DNA of 64,000 bases from Ornithorhynchus anatinus (Eukaryota > Chordata > Mammalia > Monotremata > Ornithorhynchidae), in assembly GCF_004115215.2 (NCBI RefSeq), contig NC_041750.1, positions 1,798,001 to 1,862,000 of the forward strand, read 5' to 3'. The position numbers and the translations under genes were made by a program. This document shows, one piece after another, positions 1 through 12,023 of the stretch. Positions within the stretch are counted from its first letter, which is position 1. Each line of letters begins with the position of its first letter. The notes under the pieces were generated by a model, which made no database searches, was not told where the DNA came from, and was given only the letters and a program-made list of their open reading frames with translations.

Positions 1-321
1 TGTTGCACATTGTATTCTATGGCATTTCTATTCGAAACACCACTTTTGAAGTAACCAAAATGAATTGCCCTTATATGTGACCAAATATTAGAAACCGGGT
101 TTGTTCTGCATCTCAAAACATACCAAAGAAATAAAGGAACATTTTCTTCAAATGAAAAGGGATAGAATGCTTTGCCTATTTGGGCAGGAATTATAAATCC
201 AGCAGATAGAAAAGATTATATAAAATCAGTTACAGGTGAATGTAAAATATGCAACACTTGAATCGAAATAAAGCCAGTGTCCAAGAGATTAAGAAAAGGG
301 GTTTGATTTCTCCAAACTCAC

Positions 322-2739
322 CTTTGATAATGCATTCATGTTGAATTCGAGATTTGCGTCTAAAATGTTATTGGGCGGTTTAGACAGGGTATCTCTGTCG
401 GAGACGTCATTAGAGGGGGCATTGGGAACCCCCGAATCCAGGAATTTGAATTCTGCTTTCCCGGAGTCCGAGGCCACGCACAGATTGTAGGAATAAGGCA
501 ACGTTCCGTCGCTGTAGTTCTGAGGGAAGACAGGTCCAGCTGCCTGGGAATTCAGATCTGGCCTCAAACAGCCCCACAGGCCGGGGTTCGACGAGCGGAG
601 GCAGCGCATCCCAATGGCCAGGATGACCGTGACGAGGAATAGGACTGAGATTAAGGCCAAAGCCAAAACCAGGTAAAACTGCAAATCAGTCTGATTGGCG
701 GTGTGGGAGGAGCGGTCGCTCAGCTCAGGAAGGGCTTCTTGCAAGCTGTCGGCGAAGACCAGGTGGAGAGCCACGGTGGATGAGAGGGGCGGCTGGCCGC
801 CATCTCGCACCGCCACGAGCAGGCGGTGCCGGGATGGGTCGCCATCAGCCAAGGACCGCGCTGTCCGGATCTCTCCGGTGCGGAGCCCCAGACTAAACAG
901 CCCGGGATCGCTGGCCTGCAGCACGCGGTAGGCCAGCCAGGCGTTGGGGCCAGAGTCCGCGTCCACCGCCACCACTTTGCTGACCAGGTAGCCGGGCTCG
1001 GCCGAGCGAGGGACCATGTCGAACAGGGCCGAGCCGTCGGGCTCCAGGGCGGGGTAGAGGATGCGGGGGGCGTTGTCGTTCTGGTCCACGATGAACACGC
1101 GTACGGTCACGTTGGCCCTCAGCGGCGGGGAGCCAGAGTCCTGGGCCTGCACGTGCAGCTCGAAGGCGCGGAACTGCTCGTAGTCGAAGGAGCGCTGCGC
1201 ATAGATGTCCCCGCTGTGCGAGTTGATGGACACGGACGAGGACAGCGGCAGTTCGGACTCGGAGCTGTCCAGCAGGGAGTAGGAGATGAGGGCGTTATTG
1301 TCCAGGTCTTGGTCGGAGGCGCTGACCCGGAAGATGGAGGCTCCAGGCCGGTTGTTTTCTGGGACATAGGCCACATAACCAGTTTGGGAAAATATGGGCG
1401 GGTTATCATTGACATCGGCCACATACAGGGATATGGTTTTGGAAGTGGTTAGAGGGGGATTTCCTCTATCGGTGGCTATGACTGTTATATTATATTCTGA
1501 GGTCTTCTCTCGGTCCAGGACACTGTCAGTCATCAACTTGTACGAGTTTTTGGAGGAAGCAACTAAGGTGAAGGAAATATTGTCCTGTATCCGACATGTA
1601 AATTCCCCGTTCTTTCCGGAGTCTCGGTCTCGGATTCTCATTAGGGCTATCACTGTCCCTGTTTTGGCGTCTTCAGGTATTGGGGTGAAAACTGTTGTAA
1701 ATGTCACTTCGGGGGCGTGATCATTCTCATCAATAATTTCTATTACAACTCTGACCTGGGCCTTCAAACCACCACCGTCCTTGGCTTCCACATCCATCTC
1801 GTATCGGTTTACTTCTTCATAGTCAAGCATGCGGAGTAATTTGATTTCCCCGCTCCTGGGATCAAGACTGAACACTTGCCGAGCGTTCTCGTCCATACTA
1901 AGAAAGGAAAAAATGATTTGTCCATAGGAACCAACGTCCCTGTCGGTAGCTTGCACACGCAGCACGGGGGAGCCCGGGGCCAGGCTTTCGCGGAGGCTGA
2001 CCTTGTACACGTCTTGACTGAACACGGGGGGATTGTCATTGGCATCAGTAACTTTGATCCCAATCCGAACGCTACCGGTGCGAATTGGATCCCCTCCGTC
2101 CACAGCCGTGAGCACTAAATGATGGGAAATTTGCTCCTCCCGGTCCAGGGACTTGATTAATACAATTTCTGGAAATTTACTGCCATCTGGCCTCTCCTTC
2201 ACTGCCAACGAAAAGCGCTCATCCGGGCTGAGGTGATATGTATCTATTGAATTCCTTCCAACGTCTGGATCTAAAGCTGTTTCCAATCCAAATCGGGCAC
2301 CCGCCATTTCCAGTTCATTGATCTCTAAGTCAATGTCAGTTTTTTTGAAACGTGGAGAATTATCGTTAATGTCCGTAATCGTCACATGCACAAGGAAAAC
2401 ATTCAAAGGGTTTTCAACTACAGTTTCCAGTTCCACCGCACATTCGGGTTTGTTACCACATATCTGTTCTCTGTCTATTCGGTCGTTGACAAGCAAGTCC
2501 CCGCTGTTCGAGCTCACAGTAAAGAGCTGCTTCTCTGCACTAACTCGCAGTTTGCGAGCCAACACTTCTCGGTTATTCAAACCCAGATCCCTGGACAGGT
2601 GCCCCACCACCGAGCCTTTCGGCATTTCCTCGGGAATTGAGTATCGAATCTGCTCGCCAAACGCCAGGCACAATAAAGGCAATAAGAAGGAAAACAATAC
2701 TTGCCTGGCCCGGCTCCTCTGTGCCCCTATCGTTTCCAT
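322..2739 (-). CDS. PCDHGB: Protocadherin gamma subfamily B variable exon (second GB in window)
   Basis: This is a large first exon encoding signal peptide, six cadherin repeats, one membrane span (about residues 686-708) and a 98-residue cytoplasmic part. The open frame extends upstream of 2739, but the ATG at 2739 gives a signal peptide directly before the mature start QIRYSIPEEM and a total of 806 codons, matching the sister GB exon. EC1 carries the Cys-x5-Cys motif (CGNKPEC). Calcium-linker motifs DINDN, DANDN, DENDH, DVNDN and DQNDN follow in order. The GB-type tail contains LWGCLRPDLNSQAAGP and GKAEFKFLD. The exon ends AAG|GTGAGT at 322/321, in phase 0, and unspliced read-through would stop at 289. 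By family knowledge it is spliced to three shared gamma constant exons, outside the window to the left. Role: homophilic neuronal recognition at the plasma membrane. Confidence 0.93.
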
Positions 2740-2978
2740 TCCACTCGTTCTCGGTGCCGTTTTAGCTCCTATAATCGGCGATTCAAATGGCCATTGAAAT
2801 GTGAGTCCGTGGCAAAGGAGAATCAATCGCTTTGTCTGGGTGGAAATTCTTTTGCTCCAGGGAAGGTAGATGGATGTTCCAGAGCCCAAATCAGTGTGGG
2901 CGCCGGCTGGGCTACTGTGCATAAAATTTCCTGCAGGAATTTCCAAAGGATTTCGGGCTCCGGATCTTTACTCTTTGT

Positions 2979-3000
2979 GGCCGACAGCGGCCCCTGTGGG
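2979..3000 (-). promoter_or_regulatory. Gamma-type CSE / candidate CTCF promoter site of the GB exon ending at 322
   Basis: On the minus strand this reads CCCACAGGGGCCGCTGTCGGCC, about 240 bp before the ATG. It has a CGCT-box and a CTCF-like core, and it aligns with the same-position blocks of the other four gamma exons here. Family knowledge: nearly all clustered protocadherin promoters carry such an element. Binding itself is inferred. Confidence 0.6.
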
Positions 3001-5070
3001 CTCAGCTGTAGAATTGCAGTTTTATTCATTTTTCCCCATGAATTTGTGAATAATGGAATATAAAACATAGCTGAAAATAATTCCCATTTTCCCTCCTATG
3101 AATAAAATTATCAATAGAAATAGCCTTTGTTCTCTGTTATTTTTATCCAACAGGTGAAGAACTGGTTTAACGTTTTATCAATAATTGTCATAATTACTAT
3201 TTAATTCCTGAAGATTCTCTTCTTTAAAGTATTTGGTTCCATAGGGGTTTTGGGTGACTATATATGATCTCTTTCGACTCAGAAATTTTCTGGAAAGTAT
3301 ACTTTCTGGGTTTCTCTCAAATGTGCTATTATAAGTGCTGATAGAAAGTGTTTTGTGTGAGACTCTCTTTGACATGTTTCTTGTCTGCTCACAAATAATA
3401 ATCGAAATTTCTTACCTGTTCAGAAACTGGATCCCAGAGTAAATAATCGATTAGGAAAAAAACTGTAACAAATATGCTAAAAGTATTGTGAACTCTTATT
3501 TCTAATCGAATTTCAATGTCACTATCCTAGTTCTCCAACTTTTTAATGAAACGGATTTGTTTTATCTTCAGGTAGATAATGATGCTCAGAAGAAGATTCA
3601 TAAACAGCACCAGGTATTGCTAAATGCATATAAAAGCTGCCCAGGAAAAGACTTTTTTAAAGAAAATTCACCTTATGGAAAAGTTATTAGTCAGGCATCG
3701 GATTTTGCAGCCACATATAATAATGGATACAATTCATCCTATGTAGAAATATCTTTGATCATTAAGGAATAGTAATTGGAGGTTAATGTTTGTGATGGAT
3801 GGAGTCTTGAGTCAGGGATGATGGATGGGCTTTCTGAGCATATGACAGGTATAGAAAAAAGATAGATATATGTATCAGTAGAAAAAGATAGATGTGGGAA
3901 TAGATAAACCTGACAGATGGAGCTCTGTAAAACATTTTTTGCATGCCTTCTGGAATCATTTTAGGTAAATCTTATCTGACTGAGATGAAGGTTCTGTAAG
4001 TCCTAATTCTTACAAGTAAAGAATGTCCACAAGACAAAAGCAGCCTAGTACACTATGCCATTCTCCATTACAAATTGTGATCACCTTCTGAGCTGCTTAT
4101 GACACTGACCACACATGTTTTCCCTTATACGTCTCAATTGAACTATAACTGTAAAAGCATCATTACTACATTGAGAGGAACTGATCCTAATACTATCCTT
4201 ATCAGCCACAAAAGGGAAAAACAAACCTTATTCTACTCGTTGAGCAACCGAAGGCAAGAGAAACTTGAAACCACCTAAGTACTTAATTCTTTTGTGAGAA
4301 AACTACTGACTCCAAATTGTACATATTCTTCCAGTTTAACTAGAAATGAAAGTGTACGAATCCAAATTTCCCGATTCATCACTAAATACATCATGCTCCC
4401 AGCTTTTCTCCACTTCGAAGTGGGAATTTTTATTTAATTTTTACCACCTGTGTAGAGAAGGTCCTGATTAAGTTACAACGATTATACAACACTCAAATTA
4501 GGAGCACTTAACAAAGTTGGAAACTCTCGCTACTTCAAAAATACCCTTATATTAACTTCGCAGTCATCACAAATCAATTATAAGCGACAGAAATTACTAA
4601 AGTTTTCAGTGACACCGGGGTTGATCAGAGATACCACTATTCGACTCCTCTATGTTCTACCTAATGCTATGGTAATTCATTGTAACTTCAGCCAACGATC
4701 ATCACTTCTATTTCTGAAGGAAGGATACCAAAGGAAAATATTTGCATCACAGTCCATAAAAGTAAGGGCTAATGGCCTAATTGCCTGTTACTCAAAGAAC
4801 GATTCCCATCTATTTTCCCGGAGTTAGACAATATCCTCATTTGTTAGAAGATGTACAAAATGTACGATCTTTCTCTTCTTTATTTCACCGTCTCTAGAAA
4901 GAGTATGAGCAAGTAAAATGTTAGAAATAGGTTTGCTGCTAAAAATAGCCAGAAAAGTATGCGATATAGGTATATGACCCACCTCAAACGTTTCCTACGA
5001 AATTCACCATTGATTGGAAACTGACTGAATTAAAAAAAAATTGTGAAAATATTAAAACTTGGCATTGGTT
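3001..5070. other. Spacer between gamma exons, no gene seen
   Basis: AT-rich DNA without a credible coding region. The short open frames (for example 3557-3772 and 4609-4827 on the plus strand) have no cadherin-like or other recognisable content. I saw no clear SINE here. Confidence 0.5.
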
Positions 5071-5139
5071 TCAGAAGGGAAGGGAAATAATTAAATACGC
5101 AAATCGGTAGTGATCACAGCTACAATAAGAGAAACTTAC

Positions 5140-7560
5140 CTGCAGAACGGAATGATCACCTTTGACCAGGTTCAAATCCTCAGGCACTAACAAAGGCTCT
5201 TTTTTCTCACAAGTCTGCTGGCTAGTAAGAGTGTCAGAGTAGTTTGGTTGAGGAAAGAGTAACTGGCTTTTTCGGGAATCTGTGGTCAAGGACACTTCGT
5301 GGGAATAAGTCTGGAGGAAAGCTCGAACCCCATCAATGCCTACAAAGTGTGAGGCCGGGACCCCCCCGAGATACCCGCTCGACGACTCCAGCAGCCGCTC
5401 AGCCCGCCATCTGCGGAGCCTCAGGGCCAACAGCACGATGATGAAGGCCAAGAACAGACAGGACACAGCAGCCACTGCGACCACCAGGTACAAAGTAAGA
5501 CTGGACTCGGGATCTGCGGGCGTCGAGAGGCTGCTTAGATCCGACAGGATCTCGGGGATGCTGTCGGCCACGGCCACCGTGACAGTGACGGTGGCAGAGA
5601 GAGGAGGCTCCCCGTTGTCCCGGACCACCACCACGAGGCTCTGCTTGAGGGCATCCTTTTCCAGGAAGGACCGGGCTGTCCTGATCTCGCCCGTGTGTAG
5701 CCCCACTGAGAAGAGGCCCGGATCCGTGGCCTTGAGCAGGCGGTAGGACAGCCAGGCGTTCTGGCCTGAGTCTCCATCCACAGCCACCACTTTGGTCACC
5801 AGGTAGCCGGCCTCGGCTGAACGCGGAGCCAGCTCCACCCCGGTGGAGCCGTCAGTGGGCAAAGACGGGTACAGGATCTCCGGGGTGTTGTCGTTCTCGT
5901 CCAGGACCAGCAGAGTCACCGACACGTTGCTGCTGAGGGCCGGGGTCCCGCCGTCCTGTGCGGTGACCTGCAGCTGCAGCTCCCGGAACTGCTCGTAATC
6001 GAAGGACCTCAGAGCATACAAGACCCCTGTCTCCGAGTTAATGGACACGTAGGAGGACAGAGGTGGCCCCTGGCCAGGCCCTTCGCTGACAGAATACATG
6101 ACTCGGGCGTTCTCCTCGCTGTCGGGGTCCCGGGCGATGAGACGAAAGATGGATGCGCCTCTGGGGTTGTTCTCTGGAATGAACACGGAGTAGTTTGTCT
6201 GTTCAAAAGCTGGCGGGTTGTCATTGGTATCTGACACATGTAGAGAAATGTGAATATGTGTGGACAAGGGCGGGGACCCTCGATCTGTGGCCTTCACAGT
6301 CACGTTATATTCCGAGACCAGTTCCCGGTCCAGTGCTCTGTCCGTTACCAAACGGTAAAAGTTATCTATTGTTTCTTCCAGTTTGAAGGGCAGATTATTT
6401 GGGATGGAGCAAGTGACGAGACCGTTTTCCCCAGAATCTCTATCATTCACGTGTAAAAGAGCAATTATCGTTCCCGAGGGAGAGTCTTCACTCACTGGAT
6501 TGAATAAAGAAGTTACAGTCATTTCCGGGGCGTTATCATTCACATCCACAACTTTCACCAACACTTTCGCCCTTGCGACGAGACCAGGACCGTCTTGGGC
6601 TTGAACTTCCATTTCGTAGGATTCTGATCCTTCATAATCTAGATTTTTTAAAGTGGATATTTCTCCAGTTACCGGGTTCAGGTGGAATATTAGGGCAGCT
6701 TTATCTGTTATTTTCCTGAAAGAATACGTCACCTCTGCGTTGACTCCCTCGTCTGTGTCTGTGGCGTTAACTGTGACCAGCCGGGTACCCACGGGCGCGT
6801 CCTCCCGGATCCTCACCTGATACACAGACTGAGTAAACACTGGCGCGTTGTCATTCGCATCCACCACCGTCACGCGGATCCGCACAGTGCCCGAGCGGAC
6901 TGGATCTCCCCCGTCCGAGGCCGTGAGAATGAGGTGGTGAACAGCTGCCTCCTCCCGGTCTAGGACCCGCTCCAGCACCAGCTCCGCATTCTTGGTCCCA
7001 TCAGCTCCGCTTTGCACATCCAGAGAGAAATGCCGGTTCGGGCTGAGCTGGTAGCTCTGCAGGGAATTCGTCCCCACATCCGGGTCATGCCCTTCGGGAA
7101 GGGGAAATCGCATCCCTGGAGTTACGCTTTCACTGATTTTTACTTCATGTTCCTCCTCCGTGAATCCAGGGGCGTTATCATTCACATCTAAAACTTCCAC
7201 TTCTACCCCGTAGAGCTTAACCTGATCCTCAACCACAATGTTAAAATTCACAAGACACGGAGATATGTGAGCACACATCTCCTCTCTGTCTATTCTGTCT
7301 GCAGTGACTATGCTGCCGCTTCTTACATTTAAAGCGAAAAGAGGAATCCTACCTCTGGATACAATCCGGACTCGGCGCTCCGACAGTTCCTCGGTCTCCA
7401 ATCCCAGGTCCTTGGCCACATCTCCCACAAAAGAGCCTTTTTGCATTTCCTCGGGAACCGAATAGCGGATCTGCCCGGAACCCGATTCCCACAGAGTCCC
7501 CAGGAGAAGACAAAGCAGGACTCTCCCGCTGTAATTATGTCGCTTCTGCAGAGCTATCAT
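5140..7560 (-). CDS. PCDHGA: Protocadherin gamma subfamily A variable exon (third GA in window)
   Basis: The ATG at 7560 sits in GCCATGA context and gives a signal peptide (residues 1-29, ending before [10 protein letters not shown]). Six cadherin repeats follow, with linker motifs DVNDN, DANDN, DVNDN, DTNDN and DENDN. The EC1 Cys-x5-Cys is CAHISPC, and the membrane span is about residues 688-713. The 94-residue cytoplasmic part contains the GA signature [18 protein letters not shown]. The coding part is 807 codons and ends CAG|GTAAGT at 5140/5139 in phase 0. Read-through into the intron would stop at 5071. From EC5 to the tail it is nearly identical to the GA exon at 12024-14444, while EC1-EC4 differ strongly, which fits homogenisation of the 3' half. 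By family knowledge it joins the gamma constant exons to the left of the window. Confidence 0.94.
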
Positions 7561-7785
7561 GGCCCCCTCTCTGGTTGTTTTTTTCTGCTTTCCGGTCTAG
7601 AGCGGGCTCCACTAACCAGAGTCTCGGTGTTTGTAGGGTCTGGAGGAATAGGCCTCCAGGACTGGATGCTGGAAGCTTCAGTGTTCGTGCTGCCCCGAAA
7701 CCTGAGATAGCTGAGACTGTGGATTGTGCTATGTAACGTTGGGGACGGGCCGGCTGGGTCTTTCGCTCCGTTTCCATCCCACATT

Positions 7786-7808
7786 AGCCAACAGCGGCGC
7801 CCAGCGTC
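7786..7808 (-). promoter_or_regulatory. Gamma-type CSE / candidate CTCF promoter site of the GA exon at 5140-7560
   Basis: The block AGCCAACAGCGGCGCCCAGC (plus strand) lies about 235 bp before the ATG. It shares the core ACAGCG(G/A)CG with the other gamma promoters in the window. Its identity as the family CSE is inferred from position and recurrence. Confidence 0.6.
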
Positions 7809-7829
7809 CGAACCAAGAATCTCACCCAT

Positions 7830-8538
7830 TTTGACAAACATTTTAAACCCTACTTTTCATTTCGGTACAACGAACTTCTCAGACAGTGTGAAATAACCCC
7901 CAAAACTCACGCAACTAAGTATTTTCAACTCCTTCCTCTGTGTGGCTCTCATCTATCTAGTCTGAATGCAGGTAGAGATAAGAGGATATCAATCCTGTTT
8001 ACCAATTGTACCTTCAGCCAGTAAGCCCCTCATTTTGTGTTTAAATCTGAGAACACTGTATCCCTTAAACACATGTACACTCACACACACACAAAATGTT
8101 CCTTGATTTTCAAAACCGGTACTAGAAACTTGGTATCAACGTCTTAATAGATCAGGATCTTACACAAACTGTTTGGCTCTTTCTACTGACTACTTTCGAC
8201 TGTCTACTATTTGGGGTCACATTTCTACTGCATTTTACTACTGTCTTGGATTCGGACACAGGTTGCGAAATGATCCTCGTGAATCACTCTTAAATATGTC
8301 AGCAAATAGAAATAATGGAATTTTCCCTATATTTCAAAATGAACCAAGGTAATAAAGAACCGTTCTCCTCAAAGTAAAAAGGGGTAAAATACCTTGCCTG
8401 GTGTTACGGTTTACAGGAATTACAAGCCCCAACGGAAGGAAACTTAAATCGATTTCCAAATATTGGCAGATTGCTGTACAATTTATAATTAAATCGAAAT
8501 TAAATCCAGTCTCCAAAAGACTAAGGAAAGCGATTTGA
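7830..8538. other. Spacer between gamma exons, no gene seen
   Basis: Contains a short CA-rich run near 8080-8094 and otherwise AT-rich unique-looking sequence. No coding region or recognisable repeat was found. Confidence 0.5.
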
Positions 8539-8553
8539 TTATCTGAAACTCAC

Positions 8554-10968
8554 CTTGAGAAATGCGGTTACTTCACCGTCTAGATTTCCATCTAAAATCT
8601 TACTGGTTATGGTATTGCTGCTGGGAACATCGCGTGAGGAAGAGCTGTGAACTCCTGGATCCAGGAATTTAAATTCTGCCTTCCCGGACTCCGAGGCTGT
8701 GCACAAATTGAAGGAGTAAGGCAGTGTTCCATCGTTGTAATTCGGAGGGATGGCAGGGCCTGCAGCCTGAGAGTACAGATTCGGTCGCAAGCAGCCCCAA
8801 ATGCTGGGCTTTGCCGACCCGCGGAAGCGCATCCCGATGGCCAGAGTGACCATGACGAGGAATACAACAGAGATTAAGGCCAAAGATAAAACTAAGTAAA
8901 ACTGCAAATCGACCTGGCGGGAGTTGGAGTTCAAGCCATCAGTCATCTCAGGAAGGGCGTCCTGCAGGTTGTCGGCGAAGACCAGGTGGAGAGCCACTGT
9001 GGACGAAAGGGGTGGCTGGCCACCATCCCGAACCGCCACGAGCAGGCGGTGCCGGGATGGGTCGCCATCGGCCAAGGCTCGCGCTGTCCGGATCTCTCCG
9101 GTGCGGAGCCCCAGGCTGAACAGTCCGGGATCGCTGGCCTGCAGCACGTGGTAGGCCAGCCAGGCGTTGGGGCCAGAGTCCGCGTCCACCGCCACCACCT
9201 TGCTGACCAGGTAACCGGGCTCGGCAGAGCGAGGCACCATGTCGAACAAGGCCGAGCCGTCGGGCTCCAGGGCGGGGTAGAGGATGCGGGGGGCGTTGTC
9301 GTTCTGGTCCACGATGAACACGCGCACGGTCACGTTGGCCCGCAGCGGCGGGGAGCCGGAGTCCTGGGCCTGCACGTGCAGCTCGAAGGCGCGGAACTGC
9401 TCGTAGTCGAAGGAGCGCTGCGCATAGATGTCCCCGCTGTGCGAGTTGATGGATACGGACGAGGACAGCGGCAGTTGGGACTCGGAGCTGTCCAGCAGGG
9501 AGTAGGAGATGAGGGCGTTGCTATCCAAGTCCCGGTCGGAGGCGCTGACCCTGAAGATGGAGGCTCCAGGTCGGTTGTTTTCCGGGACATAGGCCAAGTA
9601 AGCAGTTTGGAGGAACACGGGCGGATTATCATTGACATCGGTCACATGCAGGGAGATGGTTTTGGAGGTTGTGAGTGGAGGATTTCCCCTGTCGGTGGCC
9701 GTGATTGTGATATTGTACATGGCAGTCAGCTCTCTGTCCAGGACACTGTCCGTCACTAGCTTGTAGTAATTTTTGGAGGAGGGCACAATTTTGCAAGGAA
9801 CATTGCCTTTTATTTGACACGTGACTTCCCCATTGTTTCCGGTGTCTTGATCACTTACTCTGATCAATGCTAAGACCGCCCCTGGTTCACAATCTTCGGG
9901 AATTGCTTTAGACACAGATATAAACGTCAATTCCGGGAAGTTGTCATTTTCATCTAAAATATCAATTTCGACTTTACTATGATCAGTTAAATCCCCACCA
10001 TCCCTTGCTTCCACGACAATCGAGTATCGAGAAGCCTTTTCAAAATCCAAGTCATCTTTGGTTTTGATCTCCCCTGTTACTGGGTTCAGGCTAAACGCAT
10101 TTCTCACACTTTCTGTGACACCGCTAAAGGCGAAGGTGATCTGTCCATTGACACCCTCGTCCCAGTCGGTGGCTTCCACCCGCAGCACGGGGGAGCCCGG
10201 TGGCAGGCTCTCCCTCAGGCTGACCTTGTACACTTCTTGGCTGAACCCGGGGGGGTTGTCATTGGCATCAGTGACATTGATCCGGATCTGAACCGTGCTG
10301 CTTTGGACAGGATCCCCTCCGTCCATAGCCGTCAGCACCAAGTTATGGAAATTTTGTTGCTCCCGATCAAGAGATTTCTCCAACACTAACTCGGGGTATC
10401 TACTGCCATCCTGGCGCTCCTTCATCGCCAGGGAAAAATGAGGGTCGGCGCTTAGTTGGTAACGTTGTAGCGAATTAATTCCAACATCTTCATCACGTGC
10501 CGGCTCTAATGGATATGTCTTTCCAGGAAGTGTGGACTCGATTATTTTTAGAGCGATATTATTCGAACTGAAACTGGGCACGTTATCATTAATATCCCGT
10601 AGCTCCACAATTACATGGAAGACATTTAAAGGATTTTCAACAACTGTTTCCAGCTGCAGTTCGCACAGCGCCCTTTCCCCGCATATCTGCTCTCGGTCTA
10701 TTCGGTCACTGACAAGCAACTCTCCGCTCTCTGCCCTCACAACAAAGTGCTGTTTCTCAGCACTAACCCGCAGTTTCCGAGAAGACACTTCTCGTATATT
10801 CAAACCCAGATCCCTGGCTAAATGCCCCACCACCGAGCCTTTCGCCATTTCCTCGGGAATCGAGTATCGAATCTGCTCGCCCAGCGCCCAGCACAACAAA
10901 GACAATAAGAAAGAAATTGCTACTTGCCACCTGCCTATACAGCCTCTCCGTCCCGGACTTGTCCCCAT
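8554..10968 (-). CDS. PCDHGB: Protocadherin gamma subfamily B variable exon (first GB in window)
   Basis: The frame is open upstream to 11142, but the ATG at 10968 places a signal peptide (about residues 1-33) just before QIRYSIPEEM and gives 805 codons, one fewer than the other GB exon. It has six cadherin repeats with linkers DINDN, DANDN, DENDN, DVNDN and DQNDN. The EC1 Cys-x5-Cys is CGERALC. There is one membrane span, then a GB tail with IWGCLRPNLYSQAAGP and GKAEFKFLD. The exon ends AAG|GTGAGT at 8554/8553 in phase 0, and read-through stops at 8539. EC5-EC6 is almost the same protein as in the GB exon at 322-2739, whereas EC1-EC3 are much more different. This is the expected pattern, since EC1-EC4 determine recognition specificity and EC6 mediates cis pairing (family knowledge). 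Confidence 0.93.
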
Positions 10969-11164
10969 TCCTCTCCCTCTGGGACCCGCCTCAGCTCCGA
11001 TAATCGGCAACTCAAATAAAGTGAAGAAGTCCCTGGCAGAGGAAAATAGTAACGCCGATTTGTGGAGCTGCCACTCTGTGCATTCTGCAGATCCCCTAGT
11101 CCCAATGTTTGCGCTTGCTCGGATCCCGGCTCTTTCCTGCAAGCTATCGGTTTTCGTGAGTCTT

Positions 11165-11186
11165 GGCCGATAGCGGCGCTCAGAGG
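11165..11186 (-). promoter_or_regulatory. Gamma-type CSE / candidate CTCF promoter site of the GB exon at 8554-10968
   Basis: Plus-strand block GGCCGATAGCGGCGCTCAGA, about 200 bp before the ATG. It shares GGCCGA(C/T)AGCGGC with the other GB promoter and contains a CGCT box. Function is inferred from the family. Confidence 0.6.
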
Positions 11187-11189
11187 ATA

Positions 11190-11993
11190 GGTTTATGAAT
11201 TGCAGCCTTTTCCTTGGTCGAATAAATGCTCAAACCCCAGTGAGGGGTTTTATTGTGGATTTAGATGCATTCAAAACTAGTCTACAGCAAGAGCTCCCCG
11301 AATAAAATAAATACGGAAGTCACCCCTGTATGATTTTTCTACTTGCTCATTAACACTTTCAACAATAACCTAAGGAACATTCTTTTCCAAATTAATATGT
11401 CCTAAATAGGAAATCTTCAAATTACTCACCTAAGATGATCCAGTTAGTTTTCAGCGCTCTCAGTTTTCACCACAATTTCTTTCTACTCTGCCTGGTGCAC
11501 TGGACATTTTGGTTTCTAAATGTTCCTATTTCACATTTTATTTCATTCTTTCCACCCTCTGGTTTTAGCAACAAATGACAAGTACGCCGCTATTCGAAAA
11601 GTCTAAGAGTTTCAGGACCGAGATTAAATCAAGATTTACCTTCCTCCTCTAATCTCCAATTTATTAAACCGGGTTCTTAATCTTGGAGAAAAATCCCATT
11701 TCGAATCCACGTTGTTTCAGATGATTCTACCTCACGACTCATCGACAAGTATTACAGCCACCAGAAGTTTCAGAAACGTACCAACAATTAAGCATACATT
11801 TGCAAATTTTACTTCTTTAACTGTTAATTATATTTGTGATGGAAAACACTTTTAGAAAAATGCTCCCTGGTTTTGTATTCTAAGAAATAAATCATCACTT
11901 GACTGTGATTTGGGGAACCATTCCAACCCAAATCCCACAGAATGACTTAAAGGGAACACATTTTGTAACAGAAAATCCCAAAAAGTTCTCCAT
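11190..11993. other. Spacer between gamma exons, no gene seen
   Basis: AT-rich DNA without a credible open frame or a repeat I can name. Confidence 0.5.
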
Positions 11994-12023
11994 TTAATAA
12001 ATACTAAAAGGCAATACACTCAC

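Noticed and set aside
826-1452. Plus-strand open frame of 208 codons opposite the gamma B exon
   Set aside because: It mirrors the G+C-rich EC5-EC6 coding strand and has no start context or family resemblance. The sense frame explains its conservation.
2740-2946. N-terminal extension of the gamma B frame upstream of 2739
   Set aside because: The extension has no signal-peptide character. Starting at 2739 gives the family length and places the signal peptide first. The same reasoning applies at 10969-11142, 22871-22915, 38121-38153, 41567-41788 and 52968-53024.
8986-9759. Plus-strand open frame of 257 codons opposite the other gamma B exon
   Set aside because: It is the same shadow at the same place in the paralogue, conserved because the sense strand is homogenised.
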